Shown: positions 28,590 through 37,460 of the stretch, piece by piece
Layout: each line of letters starts with the position of its first letter
Numbering within the stretch: position 1 is the stretch's first letter
NCBI GenBank assembly: GCA_900473795.1
Contig: UCMT01000029.1
Coordinates: forward strand, 1 to 64,000
Reading direction: 5' to 3'
DNA length: 64,000 nucleotides
DNA from: Hyphomicrobiales bacterium
GTDB taxonomy: Bacteria > Pseudomonadota > Alphaproteobacteria > Rhizobiales > Rhizobiaceae
Made by a program: the position numbers and the translations under genes
The notes under the pieces: model-generated
Database searches by the model: none
What the model saw: the letters and a program-made list of their open reading frames with translations, nothing else
What the model was told of the DNA's origin: nothing

Positions 28590-28599
28590 CTCGAAAGCC

Positions 28600-29574
28600 T
28601 CAATTTGCAGCTTGGCGGCGGATCAAGAACACATTGACCAAAAGGGATCCGACGAGGATGAGCCCGAATGCCATCTGTGTCACAAAACCTGAGACCGTGC
28701 CGAAGCTGAAGGTTGATAGAAGATATGAAATCAGGAACATGTTGATTGCGCCGAGCGTCGATCCCACGGCTCCTCCGCGTCCACCCGCCAGGTTGGCCCC
28801 CCCGAGCACGAGAGCAGTGACCGCCTGCAGAGTGTAGGTGCTGCCCTGTGTGGGATCACCCGATGAAATGAGCGCCGTGTAGCTGAGAGCGGCAAGGCCG
28901 ACAAACACGCCGCCGAGGACGTGAGCGACGATCCGAATGAGATCAACCTGGACCCCGCTGGTGTAGGCCATGCGTTCGTCGGCACCCGTCATACGCAGAT
29001 GCGAGTAGAAGCTCGTTCTCCGCATGATTGCCCAGATAGCGAACGCGGCCACAAGCAACAGCAACACGGGGGAGAAAATGCTCGTGCCAGCGCCCCAGCT
29101 CAGCATCCAATCCGGTGCAACGCCTTCAGGACGCGACATCACCATCAAATTGAGGCCCGACAAAATAAGGAAGCTGGCGAGCGTTACGATGATCGGCGCT
29201 ATGCGCACATAGATGATGATCAAGGCCTGCATCAACTGATAGGCAGCGCCAAGGCAAACCACCCAGGCAATGACGGCGAAGGGACTGGTGATTCCGTTGC
29301 CGACAAGCCAGCTGATCAACGTGACATTGATGAAGCCAAGGAGCGGCCCGACCGAGAGATCGACTGATCCCCTGCCCGCCATTACGATCGGCGTCAGCGC
29401 GAGCGTCGTTAGGATCAACGGCGTGGCAACCAGGATCGCACCTGCTAGGCCGTTGACCGTAAAGAGTCTTGGCGAGAGCAGCAGCACGCCGATGATCAAT
29501 GCCGCAAAAAGGGCTGCCGGGACAAACAGCGAGCGGTCTTGGGCAAGCACAGAAAGGCTTTTCCTGAGGGACAT
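28600..29574 (-). CDS. ribose-type ABC transporter permease 1
   Basis: The 324-residue membrane protein has MAGRGSVDLSVGPLLGFINV, the coupling segment TGADERMAYTSGVQ and LVLGGANLAGGRGGAVGS, all typical of the RbsC superfamily. Its ATG overlaps the stop of the ATPase gene (start and end share 29574), pointing to translational coupling. The partner permease gene follows directly. Confidence 0.9.
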   Translation of the reverse strand: MSLRKSLSVLAQDRSLFVPAALFAALIIGVLLLSPRLFTVNGLAGAILVATPLILTTLALTPIVMAGRGSVDLSVGPLLGFINVTLISWLVGNGITSPFAVIAWVVCLGAAYQLMQALIIIYVRIAPIIVTLASFLILSGLNLMVMSRPEGVAPDWMLSWGAGTSIFSPVLLLLVAAFAIWAIMRRTSFYSHLRMTGADERMAYTSGVQVDLIRIVAHVLGGVFVGLAALSYTALISSGDPTQGSTYTLQAVTALVLGGANLAGGRGGAVGSTLGAINMFLISYLLSTFSFGTVSGFVTQMAFGLILVGSLLVNVFLIRRQAAN

Positions 29575-31133
29575 TAGTGGACCTTCCTTTCAGTGGTGAA
29601 CTCGACGATTTCCGCTTTTGACTGGCCGAACATCGCGGCGAGAATGGCTTCTTCCTCGATCTCGTGAGCGCGAAGAGACCGGAAAACGCTGCCGCCGTGG
29701 AAAACATCGACCCGATCGGCGAAGCCGAGGAATTCCTCGATCTCACTCGACAGATAAATGACCGCGCCGCCGCGATCGGCAAAGGCCCTAAGCTCGCGGT
29801 AGAGATCGCGCTTGGTGCCAAGATCCACTCCTCGCGCGGGGTCATTCAGGATGATCACGCGTGGATCGTTGGCAAAGGCACGGCCGATGAGGATTTTTTG
29901 CTGATTGCCGCCGGAAAGTGACGTAATCCGGTTTTGGGAGCTGCCCATCTTCACCCGGAAGCGATCCACCTCGCGAGCGAAGGTTTTCCTTAGCTCGCTT
30001 TTTCGAATCACACCGCATGGACCGAGATTCCGTCGATAAATTCCGATCGCCAAATTCTCGAATATGCTTTGCTGCGGGAAGATACCCTCGCGTTTCCTGT
30101 CTCCCGAGACGTAAACGATGCCGAGGCGCGCAGCATCCAGCAACGAATGCACCGCGGCCATCTCGTTGCCGTCTTCAGAGCGAATGTGTACGTCGCCTCC
30201 AAACGGGGCGAGAATGCGCGCAACAGCGCGCAGAAATGCATCCTGCCCCTGTCCATCCAAGCCTGCGACACCGACAATCGAACCCGCTTCGAGCGTGAAA
30301 TTGAAAGGTGCCCCGCCGCGTTGCGCAATCATGTCCGAAGCTTTGAGGACAATTGTTCTGTCGCCTTGTGAGGCGCGGCCTGAAGTGTTCGCTGCCTCGC
30401 TAAGCCGCCTATCGGCTGGCGTCATCAAGGCGAGCAAATTTGCCTCCGTGATCTCATGCTTCTGCAGTTGGCCAACGGTGACACCGTCGCGAAGAACCGT
30501 CGCCCGGTCCGCGATGCGAACAAGCTCGGCAATCCGGTGCGTCACGATGATGACGGTCGAGCCAGTTGCCCTGAGACGGTCGATCTCTTCATGAAGCCTA
30601 AGGGTCGCGTCCAGATCCAACGCTGCCGACGATTCATCAAGGATCAGGACCTTGGGTCGTCTCAGAATGGCCCGCGCGATGACAATCCATTGTTTTACGC
30701 TCAAAGGCAGATCGCCGACTGTGGCTTTGAGGTCCATTGGATGCCCAACGAGACGGTCCAGGAGCGCTTGCGCCTCGCGTGCGCGTTCCTCGGTCGAGGT
30801 CCTCATGCTGAAGAAGGAATCGCAACCCACGTACAGATTGTCGAGTACGCTGGCCTCGTCTGCGACAAGCACCTCTTGAAAGATCGTCGCCAGACCAATC
30901 CGCTTGGCATCGAGAGGCGTAAGGATACGCTCGTTCAGGATCAAGGCCTCGCCGGCGTCGGCATTCAGCACGCCCGACATGATCTTCGCCATGGTGCTTT
31001 TGCCGCTGCCGTTCTCACCGACGATGGCATGCACCTCACCTGAGCACGCCTCGAAATTGCACTTTTTCAGAGCGCGGGTTTCGCCGAACGATTTGGCTAC
31101 CTCTGTCAGGCGAACTGTAACTTGCTTCGGCAT
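29574..31133 (-). CDS. ribose-type ABC transporter ATP-binding protein, variant motifs
   Basis: The 519-residue double ATPase has an intact first Walker A (VGENGSGKSTMAK), a variant first signature LPLSVKQWIVIARAI and Walker B LILDESSAALD (Ser for the usual Pro). The second domain has a glycine-rich but lysine-less P-loop (VAGLDGQGQDAFLRA), a good signature LSGGNQQKILIGRAF and the variant Walker B VIILNDPARGVD (Asn-Asp for Asp-Glu). Only one catalytic site may be active. The ATG at 31133 follows GGAGGTAAGG. Its likely binding protein is encoded separately at 36159-37328. Confidence 0.88.
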   Translation of the reverse strand: MPKQVTVRLTEVAKSFGETRALKKCNFEACSGEVHAIVGENGSGKSTMAKIMSGVLNADAGEALILNERILTPLDAKRIGLATIFQEVLVADEASVLDNLYVGCDSFFSMRTSTEERAREAQALLDRLVGHPMDLKATVGDLPLSVKQWIVIARAILRRPKVLILDESSAALDLDATLRLHEEIDRLRATGSTVIIVTHRIAELVRIADRATVLRDGVTVGQLQKHEITEANLLALMTPADRRLSEAANTSGRASQGDRTIVLKASDMIAQRGGAPFNFTLEAGSIVGVAGLDGQGQDAFLRAVARILAPFGGDVHIRSEDGNEMAAVHSLLDAARLGIVYVSGDRKREGIFPQQSIFENLAIGIYRRNLGPCGVIRKSELRKTFAREVDRFRVKMGSSQNRITSLSGGNQQKILIGRAFANDPRVIILNDPARGVDLGTKRDLYRELRAFADRGGAVIYLSSEIEEFLGFADRVDVFHGGSVFRSLRAHEIEEEAILAAMFGQSKAEIVEFTTERKVH

Positions 31134-31234
31134 CCTTACCTCCCATGTCGGACCCCGCAGCAACGACACGCAGGCGAAATCCGTCGATTTTCAATTCATT
31201 GAGCGTTCTGCGATGACTTCATGCCCGTCTCGCC

Positions 31235-32116
31235 TCAAGCCGCCGGCTGGTCTCGTATCTCGTACAGGACGGGCAAAAGGTAGTTCCGGAACTCGCTGTA
31301 GTTCTCGGTGACCGGGAAATGACCGAGCTTGGACATCGCCTGAAACTTACTGCCCTTCACGAGGGCTGCGAGTTCCCGTGTTTCTGCGGGGGACGTGTTC
31401 GGGTCATACTCCCCGGCAAGCAAATACAGCATGCACTTCGATGTATCGATCGCGCGAGCCTCGTCAGGAGAGACGTCGTGGTCGTAGTAGTAATAGAAGA
31501 GATCGCCCGCAAAAATTCCCGGACCGCCACAGCTATATTCCCACTGAATCTCGCGGACATTTTCCTCGGGCGAATACGGAGAAATGTTGAGCATCATCGC
31601 AGCACCTGTCGATGTGCGGCTGACATTGGGATTGTCGAACTCTCGCCGGATACCAGCCATCCCAACTTCGACGTATTCAGCCGCCGATCGAAGGGCTCCC
31701 TCCACGGCAATGGTGGCGCGGAAGACGTCAGGATGGTTGGAAGCCAGATCTACGGCGAGATGGCCGCCCATGGAGCAACCAAGGTATACGGGACGATGGA
31801 GTTGCAGAGCCTGGATGAGCGCCAGCTGGAAATCCATCATGAAGGATTTTGTTAGATTGTACTCCTTCTCCCACCACTTGGTCCCATAAGGAGGAAGCGA
31901 CTTGCCGTGATAAGGCAGATCGAATGCGATGCATCGAAAATCCTTCGTAACTTCGGCGTCGCAGAGAAGGTGGCGGTATTGTCTGCCATCGGAACCCGCA
32001 GTGTGCCCCAAAAGCAGTGGTATGCCTTCGCCCGATTCTTCGTAGTAGACCCGGTATTCCACGTCTTGGACGGTCAGATGAACATATCGGCCAGTGATGG
32101 GATCGTGCCTGGTCAT
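31235..32116 (-). CDS. alpha/beta hydrolase (stand-alone version)
   Basis: The 293-residue hydrolase has the oxyanion strand LLLGHTAGSDGRQ, the nucleophile elbow LGCSMGGHLAVDLA (Ser) and a late acid/His pair (AGEYDPNTSP; LGHFPVTE). It is clearly homologous to the C-terminal part of the fused protein at 40620-41858 (shared YEESGxG, HTAGxDGRQ, FDLPYHGKS-like and LGHFP motifs). ATG at 32116 overlaps the stop of the small SCP2-like gene as ATGA. It probably cleaves an ester, lactone or amide intermediate, comparable to the RutD role; this is inference. Confidence 0.85.
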   Translation of the reverse strand: MTRHDPITGRYVHLTVQDVEYRVYYEESGEGIPLLLGHTAGSDGRQYRHLLCDAEVTKDFRCIAFDLPYHGKSLPPYGTKWWEKEYNLTKSFMMDFQLALIQALQLHRPVYLGCSMGGHLAVDLASNHPDVFRATIAVEGALRSAAEYVEVGMAGIRREFDNPNVSRTSTGAAMMLNISPYSPEENVREIQWEYSCGGPGIFAGDLFYYYYDHDVSPDEARAIDTSKCMLYLLAGEYDPNTSPAETRELAALVKGSKFQAMSKLGHFPVTENYSEFRNYLLPVLYEIRDQPAA

Positions 32117-32502
32117 TCGTTTGCCCCCGCATCGCCGTTTCGAGCTTTCCTCAAAAGGGTCGTCATTCGGTTCAGCGCGGGAAGGTAGGCAAACGTTTCG
32201 TTGGAAGAACTCAGGTGCAGCCCGTGCTTGACGTTTGACGACTGGAGGCACTGGAAGAACGGCTTGGGTTTTTCCATGAGCAGCGCATCCCACTGCTCGT
32301 CCGTCGCACGCACGACGATCGTGCAGTCGCGGTCGGCTGCGTTGGATACTGCCGCCTCCGACAGCACGCCGTCGTCAAACCGCAGGATCATCGCGCTGCT
32401 GCTGGCTTCGAGTTTCACGATGCCCGTCAGGTAGCGGGTTTCACGCGTGAACTCGAAATCGTTCAGGGCCAACCCTACGAAAGTGTCGATGTCTGCGATC
32501 AT
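32113..32502 (-). CDS. small SCP2-like domain protein
   Basis: The 129-residue protein has an alpha/beta pattern similar to sterol-carrier SCP2 domains: LTGIVKLEASSSAMILRFDDG, CTIVVRATDEQWDALLM, then a helical C-terminus LPALNRMTTLLRKAR. It matches the N-terminal domain of the fused hydrolase at 40620-41858 in layout. The ATG at 32502 follows GGGAGGA. It is first in the operon after a GntR-type operator and is translationally coupled to its hydrolase partner, so the two proteins probably form a complex. It may bind the hydrophobic substrate or an acyl group. Confidence 0.65.
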   Translation of the reverse strand: MIADIDTFVGLALNDFEFTRETRYLTGIVKLEASSSAMILRFDDGVLSEAAVSNAADRDCTIVVRATDEQWDALLMEKPKPFFQCLQSSNVKHGLHLSSSNETFAYLPALNRMTTLLRKARNGDAGANE

Positions 32503-32651
32503 TGGTCCTCCCAAACCGCCTCCTCGCGAGGCTCAGCATGAATTTGCGCGTGGCCTCGTTTTGCGATCGAAGGCTGTGCGCCCCGGGGCACACTTCATCC
32601 AGAGGCTGGTTCTCCCCCCAGATCTGTCGAGCAAAAGCGCCTGAGATAAGA

Positions 32652-32678
32652 ATGACAGATTGTCTGATAATCTGTCAA
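32652..32678. promoter_or_regulatory. GntR-type operator copy 6
   Basis: TGACAGATT - GTCTGAT - AATCTGTCA is a perfect 9-bp-arm palindrome, one of the best copies. It lies 150 bp upstream of the SCP2-like gene and heads the six-gene operon down to the aldehyde dehydrogenase. Confidence 0.85.
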
Positions 32679-32725
32679 TCGTTAATTGCTGAAATTACGG
32701 CCCGGAGAGCCGTAGCGTGAGGGAT

Positions 32726-33604
32726 TCAGCGATTTTCGAGGTACTTCGCAATCAACGTGTGATCGCTTCCCGGGCCAAGTTCCTGGGCTGCGGCTTCCCA
32801 GATCGCAGCCGTAGCGTTCAAGCCGCTCAGCCTCATGTCGAGGCTATTCGCCAACTCGGCGGCAATCCGGATGTCCTTTGCCATCAAACCAGCGGCAAAC
32901 CCTGAATCGAATGTTCCCGACAAAACGAACTGCTTCATTTTCACATCGGAAGCGTTGTTCTTTCCGCTCGAGGCATTCAATATTTCAACGACGGCTTCAG
33001 CCTCCAGGCCGAACTTCTGGGCAAGCAGGACGCCCTCTAATGTTGCGACGACCCCGGCACCGGACACGTAGTTGTTGATCGCCTTCATCGCGTGGCCAGA
33101 GCCTATCGGCCCCGTCCTGAAGATTTGTGTCCCCATTGACTCAAGGAGAGGCATAGAGTCGTCGATATCGCTACTCTCCCCGCCCACCATGATCGTCAGG
33201 CTTCGCGAAATCGCGCGCTTGGTTCCTCCAGAGACTGGAGCGTCGATAAGACGAGTGTCTTTTGCGACAAGTTCCTTGGCCAATTCTTGAGTGTCGGAGG
33301 GGGCCGACGAACTCATGTCGATCGCCAGGCAGCCCTTCTTCAAGCTACGCCAGTTCTCATTCTTCAAAAGCACGTCGCGTACGATCTTGCCGTTTGGCAG
33401 CATTGTAATGACAAAATCGGCGTTCCAGAGGGCGGTGGATACTTCAGAGCTCGCATTTCCTCCGTTGGCGGCGAACCTCGATCTCGCCTCCCCTGAAAGG
33501 TCGAAGCCGGAGACCTTGAATCCAGCTGCGAGGAGATGTCCAGCCATCGGGTAACCCATCGCGCCAAGTCCGATGAAGGCTACAGTTTTCTTCTGTTCAT
33601 GCAT
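32726..33604 (-). CDS. 3-hydroxyisobutyrate dehydrogenase-family oxidoreductase
   Basis: The 292-residue enzyme shows the N-terminal NAD(P) motif FIGLGAMGYPMAGHL, the substrate loop DAPVSGGTKRA, and the catalytic Lys segment GHAMKAINNYVSGAG. It belongs to the beta-hydroxyacid dehydrogenases (3-hydroxyisobutyrate, tartronate semialdehyde and related). The ATG at 33604 follows GGGAGG at 10 nt. It lies 32 bp after the first GntR gene in the same unit. It may oxidise a hydroxyacid or reduce a semialdehyde late in the pathway. Confidence 0.88.
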   Translation of the reverse strand: MHEQKKTVAFIGLGAMGYPMAGHLLAAGFKVSGFDLSGEARSRFAANGGNASSEVSTALWNADFVITMLPNGKIVRDVLLKNENWRSLKKGCLAIDMSSSAPSDTQELAKELVAKDTRLIDAPVSGGTKRAISRSLTIMVGGESSDIDDSMPLLESMGTQIFRTGPIGSGHAMKAINNYVSGAGVVATLEGVLLAQKFGLEAEAVVEILNASSGKNNASDVKMKQFVLSGTFDSGFAAGLMAKDIRIAAELANSLDMRLSGLNATAAIWEAAAQELGPGSDHTLIAKYLENR

Positions 33605-33636
33605 TGCCGCTGTTCCTCCCGTTGCGCGCGACGCCC

Positions 33637-34326
33637 TTACTCGGGTGACCCAACTTGCTGCCGAAGATAATCCAGGGCCACAGTCGCAGCTCTTTCGATA
33701 TGTAACTTGCACGCTGCCGCGGCACGCGCGCCGTCCCGGTCCCTGATGGCCGCCGCGATGTCTTTTATTTCGGACACGCTGTGACTGAGCCTGCCCGGCT
33801 GGTTCATGGACGTCATTCGCAACAGGTTGATCCTGTTGTGCAATGTTGTGAGCATCTGACGTGCGAAAACATTTCCACAGCCGCTCATAAGGCAATCGTA
33901 GAAAGCGTCCTTCGCTGCCGTTAGACGTCGGCCAGCGCCGCCACCGGCCGCCGCCTCGAACTCCTTGACGGCGTCATCAAGGGCCGCGATCTGGTCGTGT
34001 GAACCCTGCTCCGCAAAGGATTGTCCGGCAAAGCTCTCAAGGAGCGCCCGGACGCTGTAGAGCTGTTTGGCTTCTTCATAGCTGATCACCGTAACCACCG
34101 GGCCGCGGTGGGCGTAGCTGGTGACCAGTCCTTCGGCCTCAAGCTGCCGCAAGGCTTCCCGGATCGAGGTCCTGCCGACACCGATCAGCGCGCAAAGCTC
34201 TCGCTCGATCAGCCGATCGCCCGGCTTGAAACGGCCCTCCGCGATCGCCTGTCGAAGTCGATCCTCGACCTGGACCCGTAAGGACGCGCTTTGACGCTCG
34301 ACTTGAAGCGCACCGACATCATCCAT
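33637..34326 (-). CDS. GntR-family regulator, FCD type (paralogue 1)
   Basis: The 229-residue protein has an N-terminal winged HTH (GDRLIERELCALIGVGRTSI, then REALRQLEAEGLV) and an all-helical FCD ligand domain with RALLESFAGQSFAEQG. Family members bind TNGTNNNACNA palindromes. The ATG at 34326 follows GGAGGTGAGG. It is closely related to the second GntR at 42089 (shared HRGPVV, ISYEEA and ALLESFAGQ blocks). I infer that one or both bind the island palindrome TTGACAGATT-N7-AATCTGTCAA. Confidence 0.9.
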   Translation of the reverse strand: MDDVGALQVERQSASLRVQVEDRLRQAIAEGRFKPGDRLIERELCALIGVGRTSIREALRQLEAEGLVTSYAHRGPVVTVISYEEAKQLYSVRALLESFAGQSFAEQGSHDQIAALDDAVKEFEAAAGGGAGRRLTAAKDAFYDCLMSGCGNVFARQMLTTLHNRINLLRMTSMNQPGRLSHSVSEIKDIAAAIRDRDGARAAAACKLHIERAATVALDYLRQQVGSPE

Positions 34327-34436
34327 GTCCCTCACCTCCGACTTCGACGGCTTTGATTTCGATTGACCGACCCACATCCCCTGGGATTCTGAAGAAACGT
34401 CCCTGCGATATCGATCGCACCGTGGCGACCGAAGCT

Positions 34437-34835
34437 TCAGGCAAACTCTTCGTGAGTGGGCTTGGACGGGTCGTGTCTAAGCCAGGATTTGGCATGCGAA
34501 AACCAAACGTTGGACTCAGGAACCGTACCGGGATCTGTATCGAAAGTTCCCGCGCGAAGGACTTTCATCTCAGGCTGCGATGGCCTCTCGGCATAAACGT
34601 GCGACCCGCACGTCCAGCAAAACCAACGGAGCTTGCCCGGAGTTGACTCGTAGCTTTTCAGATTTTCCTGGCCAGCGAGGATATGAAAATGCTCGCTCTT
34701 CACACGCGCGGCGGTGTTGTGGTCAGCGGCGTGAGATTTCCTGCACGTATCGCAGAAACAATTCCACATGGGGCCGTCAATTTCCGCGGCCTCGTACCGG
34801 ACCGCTTTGCACTGGCATGAACCGAGAATTGTCAT
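34437..34835 (-). CDS. GFA/CENP-V domain protein
   Basis: The 132-residue protein has the zinc-binding cysteines of the glutathione-dependent formaldehyde-activating family: CQCKAVRYEA, CFCDTCRKSH, and CWTCGSHVYAE. Members bind a C1 or aldehyde-glutathione adduct or serve other small roles. Its ATG overlaps the aminotransferase stop (ATGA). It may detoxify formaldehyde or a small aldehyde released by the pathway; this is inference. Confidence 0.85.
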   Translation of the reverse strand: MTILGSCQCKAVRYEAAEIDGPMWNCFCDTCRKSHAADHNTAARVKSEHFHILAGQENLKSYESTPGKLRWFCWTCGSHVYAERPSQPEMKVLRAGTFDTDPGTVPESNVWFSHAKSWLRHDPSKPTHEEFA

Positions 34836-36058
34836 CGTCTTTCCTTTCTGTGCTCAACCGGAATGTCCGACTGGCAACCATTGTCTTGAGTTGACATCCA
34901 GCGCTTTATGTTCCGCGCCGCCTGACGGATGCGATGCTCATTTTCCACAAGCGCCAGCCGGACGTAGTCATCCCCCTGCTCACCAAAGCCGATGCCGGGG
35001 GCGACCGCCACGTCCGTTTTCTCAATAAGCATCTTCGAGAATTCGAGAGAGCCGAGATGCCTGAACCTCTCGGGAATCTTTGCCCATGCGAACATGGTCG
35101 CAGCGGGAGGCGGAACTTGAAATCCTGCCTTGCCGAAACTTTCCACCATCACATCGCGCCGACGCTTGTAGATGTTACGGGCTTCGGCGATCTCCGCGCC
35201 GTCGCCGTTAAGCGCGTACGTCGCCGCGACCTGGATCGGCGTAAAGGCCCCATAATCCAGATACGACTTTACCCGCGTCAAAGCGGCGATCAGTCTCTCA
35301 TTGCCGACGGCAAAGCCCATCCGCCAGCCCGGCATTGAAAACGTCTTTGACATCGAAGTGAATTCGACTGCCACGTCCATCGCGCCCGGCACCTCGAGAA
35401 TGGAGGGCGGCGGCACGTCTTCGAAGTAGATTTCCGCATAGGCAAGATCAGAAAGGACGATGATGTCGTGCTTTTTCGCGAAGGCGATCACTTCCCTGTA
35501 GAATTCTACCGTCGCGACCTGCGCAGTCGGATTGGACGGGTAACTGACGATGAGCGCCAAAGGCTTGGGGATAGAATGGCGCACGGCACGCTCGAGGGGC
35601 GGGAAAAAGGTGTCGTCCGGCTCCACGGGAATTGATCGGACAACTCCTCCAGCCATCAGAAACCCAAACGTATGGATTGGATATGTCGGGTTCGGGCAGA
35701 GCACAACGTCACCAGGTGCGGTGATGGCCTGAGCCATGTTCGCAAAGCCCTCTTTCGAGCCTATCGTGGCGACCACCTGCGTTTCCGGGTCGATTTTGAC
35801 GCCGAAGCGCCTCGCATAATATGCCGCTTGCGCGCGGCGCAAGGCGGGAAGACCTTTCGAGGAGGAATAGCGATGGGTACGGGGATCCTGGACGACTTCG
35901 CAAAGCTTGTCGACGATCGACTGCGGCGTTGGAAGATCTGGATTGCCCATGCCGAGGTCGATGATGTCTGCACCGGAAGCGCGAGCGCTCCCTTTCAACC
36001 GGTTGACCTGTTCGAAAACATAGGGTGGCAAACGCCTGACTCGGTGAAATTCGTGCAC
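34832..36058 (-). CDS. class I/II aminotransferase (alanine/diaminopimelate-like)
   Basis: The 408-residue PLP enzyme shows FHRVRRLPPYVFEQVNRLK at the start, LGMGNPDLPTPQSIV, SYPSNPTAQVA and the PLP-lysine segment SMSKTFSMPGWRMGF. The family includes AlaA/AlaC-type transaminases. The GTG at 36058, preceded by AGAGG, gives the family length; the frame stays open upstream to 36217 but that would overlap the binding-protein gene. It sits in the monooxygenase operon and may transaminate an amino acid formed from the ring-opened substrate. Confidence 0.85.
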   Translation of the reverse strand: MHEFHRVRRLPPYVFEQVNRLKGSARASGADIIDLGMGNPDLPTPQSIVDKLCEVVQDPRTHRYSSSKGLPALRRAQAAYYARRFGVKIDPETQVVATIGSKEGFANMAQAITAPGDVVLCPNPTYPIHTFGFLMAGGVVRSIPVEPDDTFFPPLERAVRHSIPKPLALIVSYPSNPTAQVATVEFYREVIAFAKKHDIIVLSDLAYAEIYFEDVPPPSILEVPGAMDVAVEFTSMSKTFSMPGWRMGFAVGNERLIAALTRVKSYLDYGAFTPIQVAATYALNGDGAEIAEARNIYKRRRDVMVESFGKAGFQVPPPAATMFAWAKIPERFRHLGSLEFSKMLIEKTDVAVAPGIGFGEQGDDYVRLALVENEHRIRQAARNIKRWMSTQDNGCQSDIPVEHRKERR

Positions 36059-36158
36059 GAAGAACGCCTCTAATGGTTTGGTAAAATCCGTTTCGCGCCA
36101 GCCATCGTTCAACAGCTGGCGCAAAAGGAGGGAGGCCACGAATGCGGCTGTATTGCCC

Positions 36159-37328
36159 TTAGTCCTTAGGACGCCAAGCCAGCGGGTCCTCGGGGCGTTC
36201 GAAGTAATGCGAAGCAATGTCGGCCGGCCACCAGGCGTCGTTCTTGGGCTCGATCCAGTCTGTCGAATTCGGATCGCAGTCCTCCTTGAGAACTTCCTTC
36301 ACATCGTCGACGGTGTAGGGAAGCGCAGGGCGCAGGATTGACTGGATTTTCGGCCCCTGGCCTTCAAGCGTGCGCATCATGACATCCCAGACGAGTCGAG
36401 CATCGGCGCGCGGTGGCCAGAAATGGAAGCTCTTGCTGATGAAGTCAGCGTTGTTGCGCCAGTAGCAGGCAGCGGAAGCTTCACCACCAAGTACGATCGG
36501 CATCCGGTCGCGCCCCGACTGAAGGACCGCGTTGAGAACGCCGTTCTCGGAAGCCGACTGCACAACAATCCCGTTGATGTCCGACGGATTGGTTGCCAGG
36601 AACTTCTGCACTTCGACCTGTGCGACCTGATCCGTCCATTTCCCGGCGACGCTGCCAACGACCTTGATGTCCGGATATTCAGCGAACGCCTTGTTCGCAC
36701 CGACGTCGAAACTGTCGGAGGAAGCGAAGCCGGGGATGCCGGACACGAGAAGGACATTACCCTTGCCGCCGATCTCATCGGCCAGCCATTTGGCAGCCGT
36801 ATAGCCGCCCTGCGTGTTGTTTTCCGTGGCATTGATCGCGTAGGGCGAAGTGACGTAGCCCGAGACCGAGAACACGGGCACGCCCTTCGAGTGCGCATAT
36901 TCGATGGTCTGGTTCAGGGCAGTGACGTTCGAGCAGCAGATGATGAGAGCGTCCACGCCGTCATCGACCATCTGTCGCATCTGCTGGATCTGCACGGCAT
37001 CCTTGAGATCGGACTGGGTGACCACGAGTTCGGAAACAAGCCCGGCCTCTTTGAACTTGGGCAAAAGCACGTTCGACATTTCATCGAGGACCGCAGCCCG
37101 CCATGTGTTGCCCGCGTATGTGGATGCGTAGCCGATCTTCCATGGCGGCGGACGTTTGGCGACGAAGTCCTTGTACACGGTAGATCCGAGCGGAATCGCC
37201 GGGTCGACCAGTTCATAGAGTGCGCGTTGCTCGGGTGGCAATGAATCAAGCCCGTCGGCAACGGCCGCTGACGGCACCTGATAGAAACTGGCAAACATCG
37301 CGAGTGTAGCGATCGCCTTCTTCAGCAT
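36159..37328 (-). CDS. ABC transporter substrate-binding protein for ribose-type importer 2
   Basis: The 389-residue protein has a signal peptide (MLKKAIATLAMFASFYQVPSA) and a type 1 periplasmic-binding fold: PPWKIGYASTYAGNTWRAA, VDDGVDALIICCSNVTALN, NTQGGYTAAKWLADEIGG and VLGGEASAACYWRN. It is longer than RbsB and resembles binders of unusual ligands. Neither ABC channel gene is adjacent. The orphan permease-ATPase set at 27570-31133, which lacks a binding-protein gene, is the likely partner. Confidence 0.85.
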   Translation of the reverse strand: MLKKAIATLAMFASFYQVPSAAVADGLDSLPPEQRALYELVDPAIPLGSTVYKDFVAKRPPPWKIGYASTYAGNTWRAAVLDEMSNVLLPKFKEAGLVSELVVTQSDLKDAVQIQQMRQMVDDGVDALIICCSNVTALNQTIEYAHSKGVPVFSVSGYVTSPYAINATENNTQGGYTAAKWLADEIGGKGNVLLVSGIPGFASSDSFDVGANKAFAEYPDIKVVGSVAGKWTDQVAQVEVQKFLATNPSDINGIVVQSASENGVLNAVLQSGRDRMPIVLGGEASAACYWRNNADFISKSFHFWPPRADARLVWDVMMRTLEGQGPKIQSILRPALPYTVDDVKEVLKEDCDPNSTDWIEPKNDAWWPADIASHYFERPEDPLAWRPKD

Positions 37329-37406
37329 AGTAGGGTCTCCTCCCCCTTGTTCTCCCGCTCACACCGTCTGCCCTCATGACAAACCGGACGCGGAAATCCT
37401 CGTCAC

Positions 37407-37455
37407 CCGCTGCTGGCGGGAATTGCAGTTCGGGCGGCCGATTGGGCCGCCCGAA
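37407..37455 (-). promoter_or_regulatory. two hairpins between monooxygenase and binding-protein genes
   Basis: TTCGGGCGGCC and GGCCGCCCGAA (37429-37455) form a perfect 11-bp stem with a 5-nt loop. CCCGC and GCGGG follow at about 37407-37420. There is no T-run, so an mRNA-stabilising or processing element in the 132-bp intercistronic gap is more likely than full termination. Confidence 0.55.
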
Positions 37456-37460
37456 AAGGA

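Noticed and set aside
34832..36217. Longest aminotransferase frame starting at 36217
   Set aside because: It would overlap the binding-protein gene by 59 bp and add a leader absent from the family; GTG at 36058 with AGAGG fits better.
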